A stretch of DNA of 64,000 bases from Pseudomonas sivasensis (GTDB lineage Bacteria; Pseudomonadota; Gammaproteobacteria; Pseudomonadales; Pseudomonadaceae), in the NCBI RefSeq assembly GCF_013778505.1, contig NZ_JAAOWU010000011.1, positions 124,001 through 188,000 of the forward strand, in the 5' to 3' direction. Shown here one piece after another: positions 32,269 to 40,737 of the stretch. The position numbers and the translations under genes were made by a program. Under the pieces are notes generated by a model. It saw only the letters and a list, made by a program, of their open reading frames with translations. It did no database searches and was not told the origin of the DNA. The first letter of the stretch is position 1. Each line of letters starts with the position of its first letter.

Positions 32269-33590
32269 TGTGGGAGGGGGCTTGCCCCTGATAGCGGTGG
32301 GTCAGTCGGCATCTACTTGACTGAAACACCGCCATCGGGGGCAAGCCCCCTCCCACACTTGATCTACGTTTGTCAGGGCCGACCGAGGGGTGGCTCGTGG
32401 CAGTCTTGAGCTTCATCGGCCGTACCTGCGGCGCCAATCTTCCAAACACAACACCGGTCAAATGTGGGAGGGGGCTTGCTCCCGATAGCGGTGGGTCAGT
32501 CGACATCTACTTGACTGAAACACCGCCATCGGGGGCAAGCCCCCTCCCACATTGGTTCTCCGTTTGTCAGGGCCGACCGAGGGGTGGCTCGTGGCGGTCT
32601 TGAGCATCATTGGCCGTACCTGCGCCGCCAATCCTCCAAACACAACACCGGTCAAATGTGGGAGGGGGCTTGCTCCCGATAGCGGTGTGTCAGTCGGCAT
32701 CTACTTGGCTGAAACACCGTCATCGGGGGCAAGCCCCCTCCCACACTTGATCTCCGTTTGTCAGGGCCGACCGAGGGGTGGCTCGTGGCAGTCTTGGGCT
32801 TCATTGGCCGTACCTGCGCCGCCAATCCTCTAGACACAACACCGGTCAAATGTGGGAGGGGGCTTGCTCCCGATAGCGGTGGGTCAGTCGACATCTACTT
32901 GACTGAAACACCGCCATCGGGGGCAAGCCCCCTCCCACACTTGATCTACGTTTGTCAAGGCCGACCGAGGGGTGGCTCGTGGCAGTCTTGAGCTTCATCG
33001 GCCGTACCTGCGCCGCCAATCCTCCAAACACAACACCGGTCAAATGTGGGAGGGGGCTTGCTCCCGATAGCGGTGGGTCAGTCGACATCTACTTGACTGA
33101 AACACCGCCATCGGGGGCAAGCCCCCTCCCACATTGGTTCTCCGTTTGTCAGGGCCGACCGAGGGGTGGCTCGTGGCGGTCTTGAGCATCATTGGCCGTA
33201 CCTGCGCCGCCAATCCTCCAAACACAACACCGGTCAAATGTGGGAGGGGGCTTGCTCCCGATAGCGGTGGGTCAGTCGACATCTACTTGGCTGAAACACC
33301 GCCATCGGGAGCAAGCCCCCTCCCACACTTGATCTCCGTTTGTCAGGGCCGACCGAGGGGTGGCTCGTGGCAGTCTTGGGCTTCATTGGCCGTAACTGCG
33401 CCGCCAATCTTCCAAACACAACACCGGTCAAATGTGGGAGGGGGCTTGCTCCCGATAGCGGTGGATCAGTCGGCATCTACTTGACTGAAACACCGCCATC
33501 GGGGGCAAGCCCCCTCCCACACTTGATCTCCGTTTGTCAGGGCCGACCGAGCAGGTGGCTCATGGCGGTCTTGAGTTTCATCGGGCGTAC
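32269..33590. repeat. 194-bp tandem array: REP pairs plus repeated nahK tails
   Basis: Seven copies of a REP pair begin at 32269, 32463, 32657, 32851, 33045, 33239 and 33433, an exact 194-base period. Each pair (TGTGGGAGGGGGCTTGC.. to ..CCCCCTCCCAC) is followed by TTTGTCAGGGCCGACCGAG and about 40 further bases matching, on the minus strand, the final codons and TGA of the kinase gene (VRPMKLKTA..), then by GCCAATCCTCCAAACACAACACCGGTCAA. The seventh spacer is the true end of the kinase gene. The copied tails share a one-base deletion (GAGGGGTGG versus GAGCAGGTGG). Short ORFs here are by-products. Confidence 0.95.
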
Positions 33591-35480
33591 TGGCTTGTGC
33601 ATCAAGGTGTGCCCCAATTCGCGGATCTGTTGCTTCAACTCATTGCTGTAGTTGGCGGTGATCATCAGCGCCGGGATTGCACTGGCCCGGCGTGCGTTGA
33701 TGCGTGCCACGGCATCTACACCGTTCTGGTCGTCGTCGAGGTGATAGTCGGCGATCAGCAAGTCGGCTTCGGCATGGTAGTTGTCCACCTGCCGTGCCAA
33801 ATCCTGTTCCGACAAGGCGGTAATCACCCGGCAGCCCCAGCCTTCCAGCAAGGTGCGCATGCCCGCGCAGATCGCCGCGTCGTTATCCAGCACCCACACC
33901 CGTGCGCCTTGCAGGCGTTCGAGCATCGGTTCGCTCATGGCCAGCATCGGCAGTGACTTGGGCGCCGTGGCGCTCAACGGCACCTCCACCGAGAACATCG
34001 AGCCCTGGCCCGGCCAGGATTTGACGCTGATGCGATGACCCAGTATCCCCGCGATTTTTTCCACGATCGCCAGCCCCAGGCCCAACCCGCGGTCCTGGTC
34101 CGGACGCTGCACATCGCCGCGTTTGAACTCCTGAAAAATCTCCTCCAGCCGCTCCTCGGCAATGCCCATGCCGCTGTCCCACACCTGGATCGACAGGCGC
34201 TGGTGCTGGCGGCGACATCCCAGCACCACACGCCCTTTGTAGGTATAGCGAATCGCATTGCTCAGCAGGTTGCGCAGAATCCGCGCCAGCAACTGAATAT
34301 CACTGCGCACCAGCGCCGAGCAGCCGACAAAATGCAGCTCCAGGCCCTCGCTGCGGGCCAATTCGGTGTATTCGGCTGCCAGGTTGTCGAGCAATTCACT
34401 CAGGGCAAACGGCGCGATGTCGGCCTTGATCACCCCGGCATCCAGCTTGGAAATATCCACCAGAGTACCCAGCAGGTTTTCCACGTCTTCCAGGGAATTG
34501 CTCACGTTGCGCACCAACTGTTCGCTGGGGCGTTCGAGCAAAGCGCTGGTGAACAATCGCGCGGCGTTCAGCGGTTGCAGCAGGTCGTGGCTGACGGCGG
34601 CGAGGAATTTGGTTTTCGACAGGTTAGCCTGTTCGGCTTCGAGCTTGGCTTCGCGCAGGCGGGTTTCCATGCGGCGGCGCTCGTCGATTTCCTTGAGCAA
34701 CTGGTCGTTAAGCGCAGTGAGTTCCGAGGTCCGCTGGGCGACACGCTGCTCCAGGTGTTGATAGGCCTGATGCAGGGCCTCGGCGGTGCGGCGGCGTTCG
34801 GTGATGTCGCGGATCAGCACAAAGATCCCCACCACTTCGCCACTGGCCAGCAGATTGGGTACATAGGAGCGCAGCATGTAGCGCTCCTGGTTATTGATAT
34901 TGGTCTCGGCGAATTCAAAGGTCACGCTCTCCCCCGCCAAGGCGCGGGCGACGTAGGCGTCCAGGCGCTGGCAGTGCTGTTCGCTGTGGACCTCGCGCAG
35001 GCTCTGGCCGAGCATCATGCCGCGCGGCCAGCAGTACCATTCTTCGTAGACTTTGTTGGTGAACTCGTAGACCAGGTCAGCATTCAGGTAGCCGATGAGG
35101 GCCGGAACGTGGTCGGTGATCAAGCGAATCCAGCGCTCGCTTTCCTGGGCTTTCTGCGCCGCCACCTGTTCGCCGCGCAGAGTTTCGGCACGCAGCCGGG
35201 CGTTGATCAGCAAGTGGTTGCTGGCCTTGAGTTCGGCCATCGCCTGGTTCAGCGCGTCGGTGCGTTCACGCACTTGCTCGGCCAGTACCACCGAATGCTG
35301 GAAGGTGGTGTAGGGGTTGTTGCCCTGGGTCACGCCGGACTCGATGCGCTCGATCAGCGCGGCGTTGATCCGCGCCAGCTTGTGGTTGTCCTGTTGCAGT
35401 TGGGCAACCTGGGCGAGCAGTTCAGCGCCGGCCTCGGGCAATGGCGACCCCGGTGAAGGTCTGGTTGATATGCATGCCAT
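33537..35480 (-). CDS. nahK: Hybrid histidine kinase NahK/ErcS' type
   Basis: A 647-residue soluble hybrid kinase: coiled coil (about 15-110), PAS domain (about 115-230), second coiled coil, HisKA with His298 (AAVSHDLLQPLNAARLF), HATPase (VWDSGMGIA, RGLGLGLAIV) and receiver with Asp578 (LLIADYHLD). The gene lies after the FIST gene, as in P. aeruginosa NosP-NahK, where the kinase answers to nitric oxide and feeds a phosphotransfer path governing biofilm dispersal; ErcS' is the name in the ethanol literature. ATG 35480 overlaps the FIST gene by 59 bases; TTG at 35441 is an alternative start. Its last codons seed the 194-bp array. Confidence 0.87.
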   Translation of the reverse strand: MACISTRPSPGSPLPEAGAELLAQVAQLQQDNHKLARINAALIERIESGVTQGNNPYTTFQHSVVLAEQVRERTDALNQAMAELKASNHLLINARLRAETLRGEQVAAQKAQESERWIRLITDHVPALIGYLNADLVYEFTNKVYEEWYCWPRGMMLGQSLREVHSEQHCQRLDAYVARALAGESVTFEFAETNINNQERYMLRSYVPNLLASGEVVGIFVLIRDITERRRTAEALHQAYQHLEQRVAQRTSELTALNDQLLKEIDERRRMETRLREAKLEAEQANLSKTKFLAAVSHDLLQPLNAARLFTSALLERPSEQLVRNVSNSLEDVENLLGTLVDISKLDAGVIKADIAPFALSELLDNLAAEYTELARSEGLELHFVGCSALVRSDIQLLARILRNLLSNAIRYTYKGRVVLGCRRQHQRLSIQVWDSGMGIAEERLEEIFQEFKRGDVQRPDQDRGLGLGLAIVEKIAGILGHRISVKSWPGQGSMFSVEVPLSATAPKSLPMLAMSEPMLERLQGARVWVLDNDAAICAGMRTLLEGWGCRVITALSEQDLARQVDNYHAEADLLIADYHLDDDQNGVDAVARINARRASAIPALMITANYSNELKQQIRELGHTLMHKPVRPMKLKTAMSHLLGRP

Positions 35481-36567
35481 TGAACTGTTCTCCGTAGGTG
35501 TTGAACCCCATCACCCGCTGGTCACGCAGGAAGCCGCCGATCTGTTCCAGATTGTCACTGTCTTCCAGCTCAAGGCGGCGCAGGAAGCAGTCGCAGCCGA
35601 TGGTCAACAGCAGGTCGCCAAGGCGCGCTTGCAGGCCGTCGAACAGCGTTTGCAGGTTCGGCAGGATCGGCCCGGGCTTCATCACGGTGAGGACGATGCC
35701 GTTTTCCACGGCGCAGTAGAAACTCAGGCTCAAGTCGTCGTGCACTTGCTGGATCGCGCGTACGTAATACTGATCGTGGATGCGCACCGCCAGCGGGTGC
35801 GCCGCGAACACGCGGTGATCGAGATCGGCGACGGCCACGCCGATATGCCGCGCGTACTCTTCGGCGGCAGGTTCGGCGTTGAGCTCGAAGACCCGGCGCG
35901 ACGGGCTGTCGGCGCCGGTCACCACCAGCTTTTCACTGCGCGGCAGAATGTGGTGGGTGGTAAACACCTCGAAGTCCAGCCAGGTATTGACCAACACCAC
36001 CACCGCCGCGCCGCTGTGGAAGGCGCCGTTAAAGTACACGTGGGTGTGGGTGAGGAAGTTGTCGTCGCCGGCCGAACCGCCAAAATGCGGGATGTCGCCA
36101 AGCGCGGCGCTGAGGGCCGCGAGCACCACTTCTTCACGGCTGGACAGGCCATCGAGCAGGGTCAGGGCGAACGTGTTGCCCTTGATCGGCGCCAGGGTAT
36201 TGCTGCGGCAACCGCCGACCAGACGTTCGACCATCTGCTGGGCGTCGATCAGGCTGAAGTGTTCCACCTGATCGATCAGCTCGGTGGCGATGGAAAAGTG
36301 CGCGTGGTTAAAGCCCATCGCCGTCACGCAATTGCGGCCGTAGCCCTGGGGCGTGATCTCGCCGGCGCTGGTGCAACCCACCACGCGCACGTTACCGAAG
36401 CACTGTTGCAGGGCCTGGCCCAACGCCTGCAAATCGTAGGAGGCCGAACAGAAAAACAGCACAAACCCCAGGTAGGGGTGCAGCAGTTGACGGGCCAACT
36501 CCTCAGCCGCCTGCCCGGCGTCGATGGCCTGGGACATGGCGCTGATTACGCCTTCACTGTTATGCAT
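35422..36567 (-). CDS. nosP: FIST-domain sensor protein, NosP type
   Basis: A 381-residue cytoplasmic protein with FIST (about 15-210) and FIST_C (about 220-365) domains. Signatures are GCTSAGEITPQGYG near residues 64-77, FGGSAGDDNFLTHTHVYF near 163-180, and the late CDCFLRRLELED near 328-339. NosP proteins bind haem and sense nitric oxide, and modulate the kinase encoded next to them. I start at ATG 36567 with GAGGGGGAA upstream; the frame is open to 36681 but that part looks non-coding. A TAC dyad (36620-36635) lies in the promoter region, which suggests co-regulation with the alcohol island. Confidence 0.85.
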   Translation of the reverse strand: MHNSEGVISAMSQAIDAGQAAEELARQLLHPYLGFVLFFCSASYDLQALGQALQQCFGNVRVVGCTSAGEITPQGYGRNCVTAMGFNHAHFSIATELIDQVEHFSLIDAQQMVERLVGGCRSNTLAPIKGNTFALTLLDGLSSREEVVLAALSAALGDIPHFGGSAGDDNFLTHTHVYFNGAFHSGAAVVVLVNTWLDFEVFTTHHILPRSEKLVVTGADSPSRRVFELNAEPAAEEYARHIGVAVADLDHRVFAAHPLAVRIHDQYYVRAIQQVHDDLSLSFYCAVENGIVLTVMKPGPILPNLQTLFDGLQARLGDLLLTIGCDCFLRRLELEDSDNLEQIGGFLRDQRVMGFNTYGEQFNGMHINQTFTGVAIARGRR

Positions 36568-36619
36568 CGTTGGTTCCCCCTCTGAGGCATGAGTGTACGA
36601 AGGGCGGGGGGCGGGACCT

Positions 36620-36635
36620 ATGCTACTTGGGTACT
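36620..36635. promoter_or_regulatory. TAC-type dyad before nosP
   Basis: ATGCTACTTGGGTACT on the plus strand, 53 bases before the minus-strand nosP start. It aligns with the sites at 27118 and 30919 over TAC-y-TTGG-GTACT, with small differences in the centre. The rest of the 341-base gap 36568-36908 holds two repeat elements and no gene. Confidence 0.45.
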
Positions 36636-36733
36636 GGGTGGGGGGATGCGATGGGATGAGTCTCTCCACTGACCGATCCACCCCATCGGGGCAAAGGTAT
36701 CTACACCTTGCCTAAAAGCCGACGCATAACGCT

Positions 36734-36800
36734 GTGATGAGCGGGCTTGCCACGCACTGGGCTGCGCAGCAGCCCCGCGCGGGGCAAGCCCGCTCACCAC
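36734..36800. repeat. REP palindrome, GTGAGCGGGCTTGCC type
   Basis: Arms GTGATGAGCGGGCTTGCC and GGGGCAAGCCCGCTCACCAC around a central GGGCTGCGCAGCAGCCC hairpin. This is the same sequence family as the palindrome inside the 270-bp tandem unit near pedE, here as a single shorter copy. Confidence 0.85.
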
Positions 36801-36860
36801 GAAAGCACTATTTTCCCAGAATGTGTTTTCACCAAAGAGGTGTAGATACCTCTGCCTGTG

Positions 36861-36896
36861 GGGGGCAAGTCGAATCGTCGCACCGCCCCTCCCCCA
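36861..36896. repeat. REP half-site, long-arm form
   Basis: GGGGGCAAGTCGAATCGTCGCACCGCCCCTCCCC, one arm of the long-arm REP variant without its partner, directly after the 3' end of the porin gene. Confidence 0.7.
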
Positions 36897-36908
36897 TTTT
36901 TGAATGGC

Positions 36909-38084
36909 TTACCACGTCAGGACTGCACCTACCGCAAAGGTATCGGTGTCTTCATTCTGCGCACGGGTGTCATGCCCCTTGATCTGGAATTGGTTGTACT
37001 CCGCCACCAGCTTCAGGTTGTCGTTCACGTCATGAAACAACGCAATCCCGCGCGTCTCATAATCCGCCCCGCTGCCCACCACGCCGTTGCCGTCGTCCTC
37101 TGTCTTGCCGTAGGACAGCGCCAGACGGTTCTTGCCCACTTTGTACGAGCCTTGCACCAGGTAACCGTTACTGTCCACATTGCGCAGGGTGGCTTCCCCG
37201 GCATTGTTGGTGAAGAACGGGTTGATGCCCTTGGCCTGGAAGCCCGAACCGGTCAGCGACAAGCCGCCGATTTTCGCCTGTACGCCATAGCCCAGGCCTT
37301 TGGACGTCACCGATTCGACGGTGGAGTCGGTGTTGTCCGAAGTCTGGTAGCTGCCATTGAGCCAGCTGTAGATCTTCGCCCCGCCCAGGTCGAACTGGTA
37401 GGTGATCTCGCTCTCGGTGCGCGGGTTCTTCTGGTAGGCCTTGCCCAGTGCGCTGCTGTCGTTGGTGTCCACCGGGTCCATGATGCCGACGGCCACGCGC
37501 AGGCCGTCCATCATTGGGGTGCGGTAGGTAATCTGCGAGGTGGGGAACGGGTACGGGTAACCGCTGCCGATATTGCCGAACGACACACCGCCGCCGTCCA
37601 CCAAGCCAAGGCTGTCGCTGACCTGGCCGTAACCGGCGAGCAGTTCATCGAGCAGGATATTGGAGCGGGCGAACAGGCCGAAGTCCTTGCCGATCAGCAC
37701 TTCGCCCCACTCTGGGTTCGCCACGGTGCCGTAAAACTGGCGCACATCGATGGCGGTGTCGGTGCCGTTGGTTTCGCTGTCGTTGATCGTCACCCAAAAC
37801 GAGGCGCGGGCGCCGAGCTTGAGGTCGTCGACCTGCTTGCCCATGTTGAAGCCCAAGTAGTTGGGCAGAAAACCCATCTTCACCCGGGATTGGCGGCGGT
37901 CGTATTGGTCGCCGGCGCGGTCCACGTCACTGTTGACGTAGAAAGCGTTGATGTAGCCGTCGGTGGAAAAGGTGGTTTCGTCCTTGTCGTACAGCATGAT
38001 TTCGGCGTCAGCGAACGGGCTGAGGCTAAGGCCGACGATAAAAGCAGGTAACAGACGCAGGGGGAGATTTTTATTGTTATGCAT
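36909..38084 (-). CDS. General Gram-negative porin
   Basis: A 391-residue outer membrane porin with a signal peptide (cleavage near ADA, residue 27) and a 16-strand barrel pattern ending in FAVGAVLTW with a terminal aromatic residue. Motifs LKLGARASFWVTINDSE and GEVLIGKDFGLFARSNILL (constriction-loop region) suit the Porin_4 family. Substrate is unknown. It stands alone between the NosP gene and the sulfide genes, all on the minus strand. Confidence 0.82.
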   Translation of the reverse strand: MHNNKNLPLRLLPAFIVGLSLSPFADAEIMLYDKDETTFSTDGYINAFYVNSDVDRAGDQYDRRQSRVKMGFLPNYLGFNMGKQVDDLKLGARASFWVTINDSETNGTDTAIDVRQFYGTVANPEWGEVLIGKDFGLFARSNILLDELLAGYGQVSDSLGLVDGGGVSFGNIGSGYPYPFPTSQITYRTPMMDGLRVAVGIMDPVDTNDSSALGKAYQKNPRTESEITYQFDLGGAKIYSWLNGSYQTSDNTDSTVESVTSKGLGYGVQAKIGGLSLTGSGFQAKGINPFFTNNAGEATLRNVDSNGYLVQGSYKVGKNRLALSYGKTEDDGNGVVGSGADYETRGIALFHDVNDNLKLVAEYNQFQIKGHDTRAQNEDTDTFAVGAVLTW

Positions 38085-38241
38085 GGCGCGCTCCGCAACG
38101 GGGACTTGATGTCGGAGGCGATTATCGAAAAGCGCCAGGCCACGGCCTACGCTGCCTTGGCCGTGGTTTCAGGGTGCTTTGGACGGGCAGCGGGTGCCCG
38201 GCAACTCTGGTGTAAGACGGGCCCGGTCACAGGCCCGGCAC

Positions 38242-39054
38242 TTAGTGCGTAAGACCGGCCTTGGCCAACATGCCCACAGCCACCAGTACACACAGACTGG
38301 CAAACCCCACCTGCAAGGTGCGCGCGGGGATCACGGAACACAGGCGCCGGCCGACCAGCATGCCGACGATACTGGCGCCGATAAACACCCAGCCCACCGG
38401 TTCGATGCTCACCCCGGCATGCAACGCACCGGCCACGCCGATCAGCGAGATCAGGCTGATCACCATCAACGAGGTGGCGACGATGCCGCGCATCTGCACA
38501 TCGGTGAGTTGTTTGAACGCCGGCACGATCAGGAAGCCTCCGCCCACGCCGAGCAAACCGGAGACCGCACCGGTCACGGCGCCGAGCGCGGCCAGGGTGG
38601 CGCTGCATTTGGCGGTCCAGGCCAGGCGTCCGGTCTGTTGATTGAGCATGCAGTTCTTCTGGCCCCAGGAGGCGGCGCCGTGATCACTCGGCCCGGCCTC
38701 GACCTTTTCACGCTGCAACATGCGCCAGGCCACCAGCACCATCAGCGCACTGAACAAGCCCATCAGCACCGGTTCCGTCATTTGGTGAGCAAGAAATACC
38801 CCCAGCGGCGAGAACAGCGCGCCTAGCAAGGCGATCAGCAGCGCGGCGCGGTAACGCACCAGGCCGTGGCGCAAGCCATCAATCGCACCGACAGCCGCCG
38901 CCGCGCCCACCGCCAGCAAAGACACCGGCGCGGCCTGGGTCATGCTCAAGCCCAATCCCAGCACCAACGCCGGCACCCCAAGGATGCCGCCGCCCGCACC
39001 GGTCAGGCCCATGACCAGGCCCATCAACACACCCAACACACTGGCCAGCAGCAT
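38242..39054 (-). CDS. TauE/SafE (TSUP) family sulfite/anion exporter
   Basis: A 270-residue protein with eight or so membrane helices and the two TSUP repeats, GLTGAGGGILGVPAL near 16-30 and SGLLGVGGGFLIVPAF near 164-179. The ATG follows the stop of the sulfide:quinone oxidoreductase gene directly (TGAATG). With the persulfide dioxygenase gene opposite, it likely removes sulfite made during sulfide oxidation. Confidence 0.87.
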   Translation of the reverse strand: MLLASVLGVLMGLVMGLTGAGGGILGVPALVLGLGLSMTQAAPVSLLAVGAAAAVGAIDGLRHGLVRYRAALLIALLGALFSPLGVFLAHQMTEPVLMGLFSALMVLVAWRMLQREKVEAGPSDHGAASWGQKNCMLNQQTGRLAWTAKCSATLAALGAVTGAVSGLLGVGGGFLIVPAFKQLTDVQMRGIVATSLMVISLISLIGVAGALHAGVSIEPVGWVFIGASIVGMLVGRRLCSVIPARTLQVGFASLCVLVAVGMLAKAGLTH

Positions 39055-40299
39055 TCAGTCCACCTTGCTCAGACGGGTCAGCCACTCGCGGCCCTTGAGC
39101 ATGCCGTTCCAGTAGAACCACGGCAGCAGCGTAGCCTTGAGGAACCACATCGAACGGCGCGCCTTGGTCGGATCGAGGGCGAAGGTCGGCAGCAACTTGC
39201 CGCCGTAACCGAACTCGGCAAGCACCACCTTGCCCTTCTCCACCGTCAGCGGGCAGGACCCGTAGCCGTCGTACTTGAGCGGCAAGGTTGCTTGCTTACG
39301 CAGGGCCAGCAGGTTTTCGGCAACCACCACGATCTGCTTGCGCACAGCGGCGGCGGTCTTGGCGTTGGTGGTGCCGCACACATCGCCCAGGCCGAAGATG
39401 TGCGGGTAGTGCAGGTGTTGCAGGGTATGGGGGTGCACTTCACACCAACCGGCGGCGTCGGCCAGCGGGCTTTGGCGGATAAAGTCCGGGGCGACTTGCG
39501 GCGGGACGACGTGCAGCAGGTCGAAGGATTTCTCTTCAACCGTTGTATTGCCCTCGGCGTCTTTCACTGCAAACCAGGCCTTGCGTGCCGGACCGTCAAC
39601 TTTCACCAGATTGGAATTAAACGCCAGGCGCGCGTTGTATTTTTCAACGTACTTCATCAACGGCGGCACAAAGGTCGCCACCCCGAACAGCGCCGCGCCG
39701 GCCAGGTTGAATTCCACATCAATGTGCTTGAGACGGCCCTGCTTGAGCCAGTGATCGCAGGACAGGTACATGGCTTTCTGCGGCGCGCCGGCGCATTTGA
39801 TCGGCATGGCCGGCTGGGTGAAGATCGCCTTGCCGCCCTTCAACTGCTGCACCAACTGCCAGGTGTAGGCGGCGTATTCGTAGCTGTAGTTGGAGGTGAC
39901 GCCGTGCTGACCGAGGGTGTCTTGCAAGCCCTCGATAGCCTCCCAGGCCAGGCGCAGGCCGGGACACACAATCAGATGTTGCCAACTCACGCGCTGGCCG
40001 CTGTCGAGTAAGAGGGTTTGCTCGTCCGGCAGCACCTCGCTGACCGCTGCCTGTATCCAGGTGACGCCATTAGGCAGCACGTCGGCCAACGGGCGGCGGG
40101 TCTTTTTCAGGTCATAGGCGCCGCCGCCCACGAGGGTCCAGGCCGGCTGGTAGCAATGGTGGTCGTTGGGTTCGATGAGGGTGATGTTCAGGTCGGGGTC
40201 GCGCTTGAGCAGGCTGGCTAGCAGGCCGATGCCTGCCGAACCGCCGCCGATGACAACGATATCGCCACTGATGGATGGGCCCCAGTGTTGTTCGGTCAT
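39055..40299 (-). CDS. sqr: Sulfide:quinone oxidoreductase (type II-like, FAD)
   Basis: A 414-residue flavoprotein with FAD-binding DIVVIGGGSAGIGLLASLL near residues 12-30, YQPAWTLVGGGAYD near 53-66 and a late GLGDVCGTTNAKTAAAVRKQ near 309-328. Redox Cys candidates are in the LIVCPGLRL, IKCAGAPQKAMYLSC and GDVCG segments. It oxidises sulfide at the membrane and reduces quinone, giving persulfide. I start at ATG 40299 (MTEQHWGPSISGD); a GTG at 40329 is in frame. It lies downstream of the BigR-like repressor gene and upstream of the exporter gene. Confidence 0.87.
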   Translation of the reverse strand: MTEQHWGPSISGDIVVIGGGSAGIGLLASLLKRDPDLNITLIEPNDHHCYQPAWTLVGGGAYDLKKTRRPLADVLPNGVTWIQAAVSEVLPDEQTLLLDSGQRVSWQHLIVCPGLRLAWEAIEGLQDTLGQHGVTSNYSYEYAAYTWQLVQQLKGGKAIFTQPAMPIKCAGAPQKAMYLSCDHWLKQGRLKHIDVEFNLAGAALFGVATFVPPLMKYVEKYNARLAFNSNLVKVDGPARKAWFAVKDAEGNTTVEEKSFDLLHVVPPQVAPDFIRQSPLADAAGWCEVHPHTLQHLHYPHIFGLGDVCGTTNAKTAAAVRKQIVVVAENLLALRKQATLPLKYDGYGSCPLTVEKGKVVLAEFGYGGKLLPTFALDPTKARRSMWFLKATLLPWFYWNGMLKGREWLTRLSKVD

Positions 40300-40350
40300 G
40301 GTCTGATGCCTTTTATCGTCAATGCACACAAGGGTCGTTGCCGTATGGCG

Positions 40351-40686
40351 TCACGCCCAGCTTTTTATGACCGCGCCGCAGTACAGCCCGGACAGGGTTT
40401 TCATCACTTGGATCACTTCGTGGCTGGCCAGCCCGTAGAAGATGTACTTGCCTTCCCGACGGGTGGCGACCAACCCTTCGTCGCGCAAGATGCCCAACTG
40501 TTGTGACAGGGTGGGCTGGCGCACACCGGTCATGGTTTCCAGCTCGCCGACGTTGCGCTCGCCCTGGGTCAACTGGCACAGGATCAACAGGCGATCCTCA
40601 TTGGCCAGGGCCTTGAGCAAGGCACAGGCCTTGGACGCCGACGCGCGCAACTGGGCAACTTCGCCTTCACTCAGAGTAGATTCCAT
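40351..40686 (-). CDS. bigR: ArsR/SmtB-family persulfide-responsive repressor (BigR/SqrR-like)
   Basis: A 111-residue winged-helix regulator starting MESTLSEGEVAQL. The recognition region is VGELETMTGVRQPTLSQQLGILRDEGLV. Cys37 (LLILCQLT) and Cys103 (GLYCGAV) are 66 residues apart, the same separation I recall for the two sensing Cys of BigR/SqrR, which form a tetrasulfide or disulfide and release DNA. The frame is open upstream to 40782, but that would cross the operator and the divergent start. The operator palindrome is at 40738-40757. Confidence 0.85.
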   Translation of the reverse strand: MESTLSEGEVAQLRASASKACALLKALANEDRLLILCQLTQGERNVGELETMTGVRQPTLSQQLGILRDEGLVATRREGKYIFYGLASHEVIQVMKTLSGLYCGAVIKSWA

Positions 40687-40737
40687 TTGCCTCGGGTCCT
40701 TTGCCTCACTTAAGCTCAAAACATTATGTGTAAATGT

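Noticed and set aside
32269..33590. Repeated 77-80 codon frames on both strands of the array (containing SGASPLPHL)
   Set aside because: They arise from the REP pair read in open frames at each 194-bp step; they lack start signals and are not protein-like.
32269..33651. Regular repeat-spacer look of the 194-bp array as a CRISPR array
   Set aside because: The repeats are REP palindrome pairs, the spacers are near-identical copies of one another and of a gene end, and no cas genes are present.
12080..36567. Presence of the pqqBCDE synthesis genes in the alcohol island
   Set aside because: All genes of the island were accounted for; only pqqA is present.
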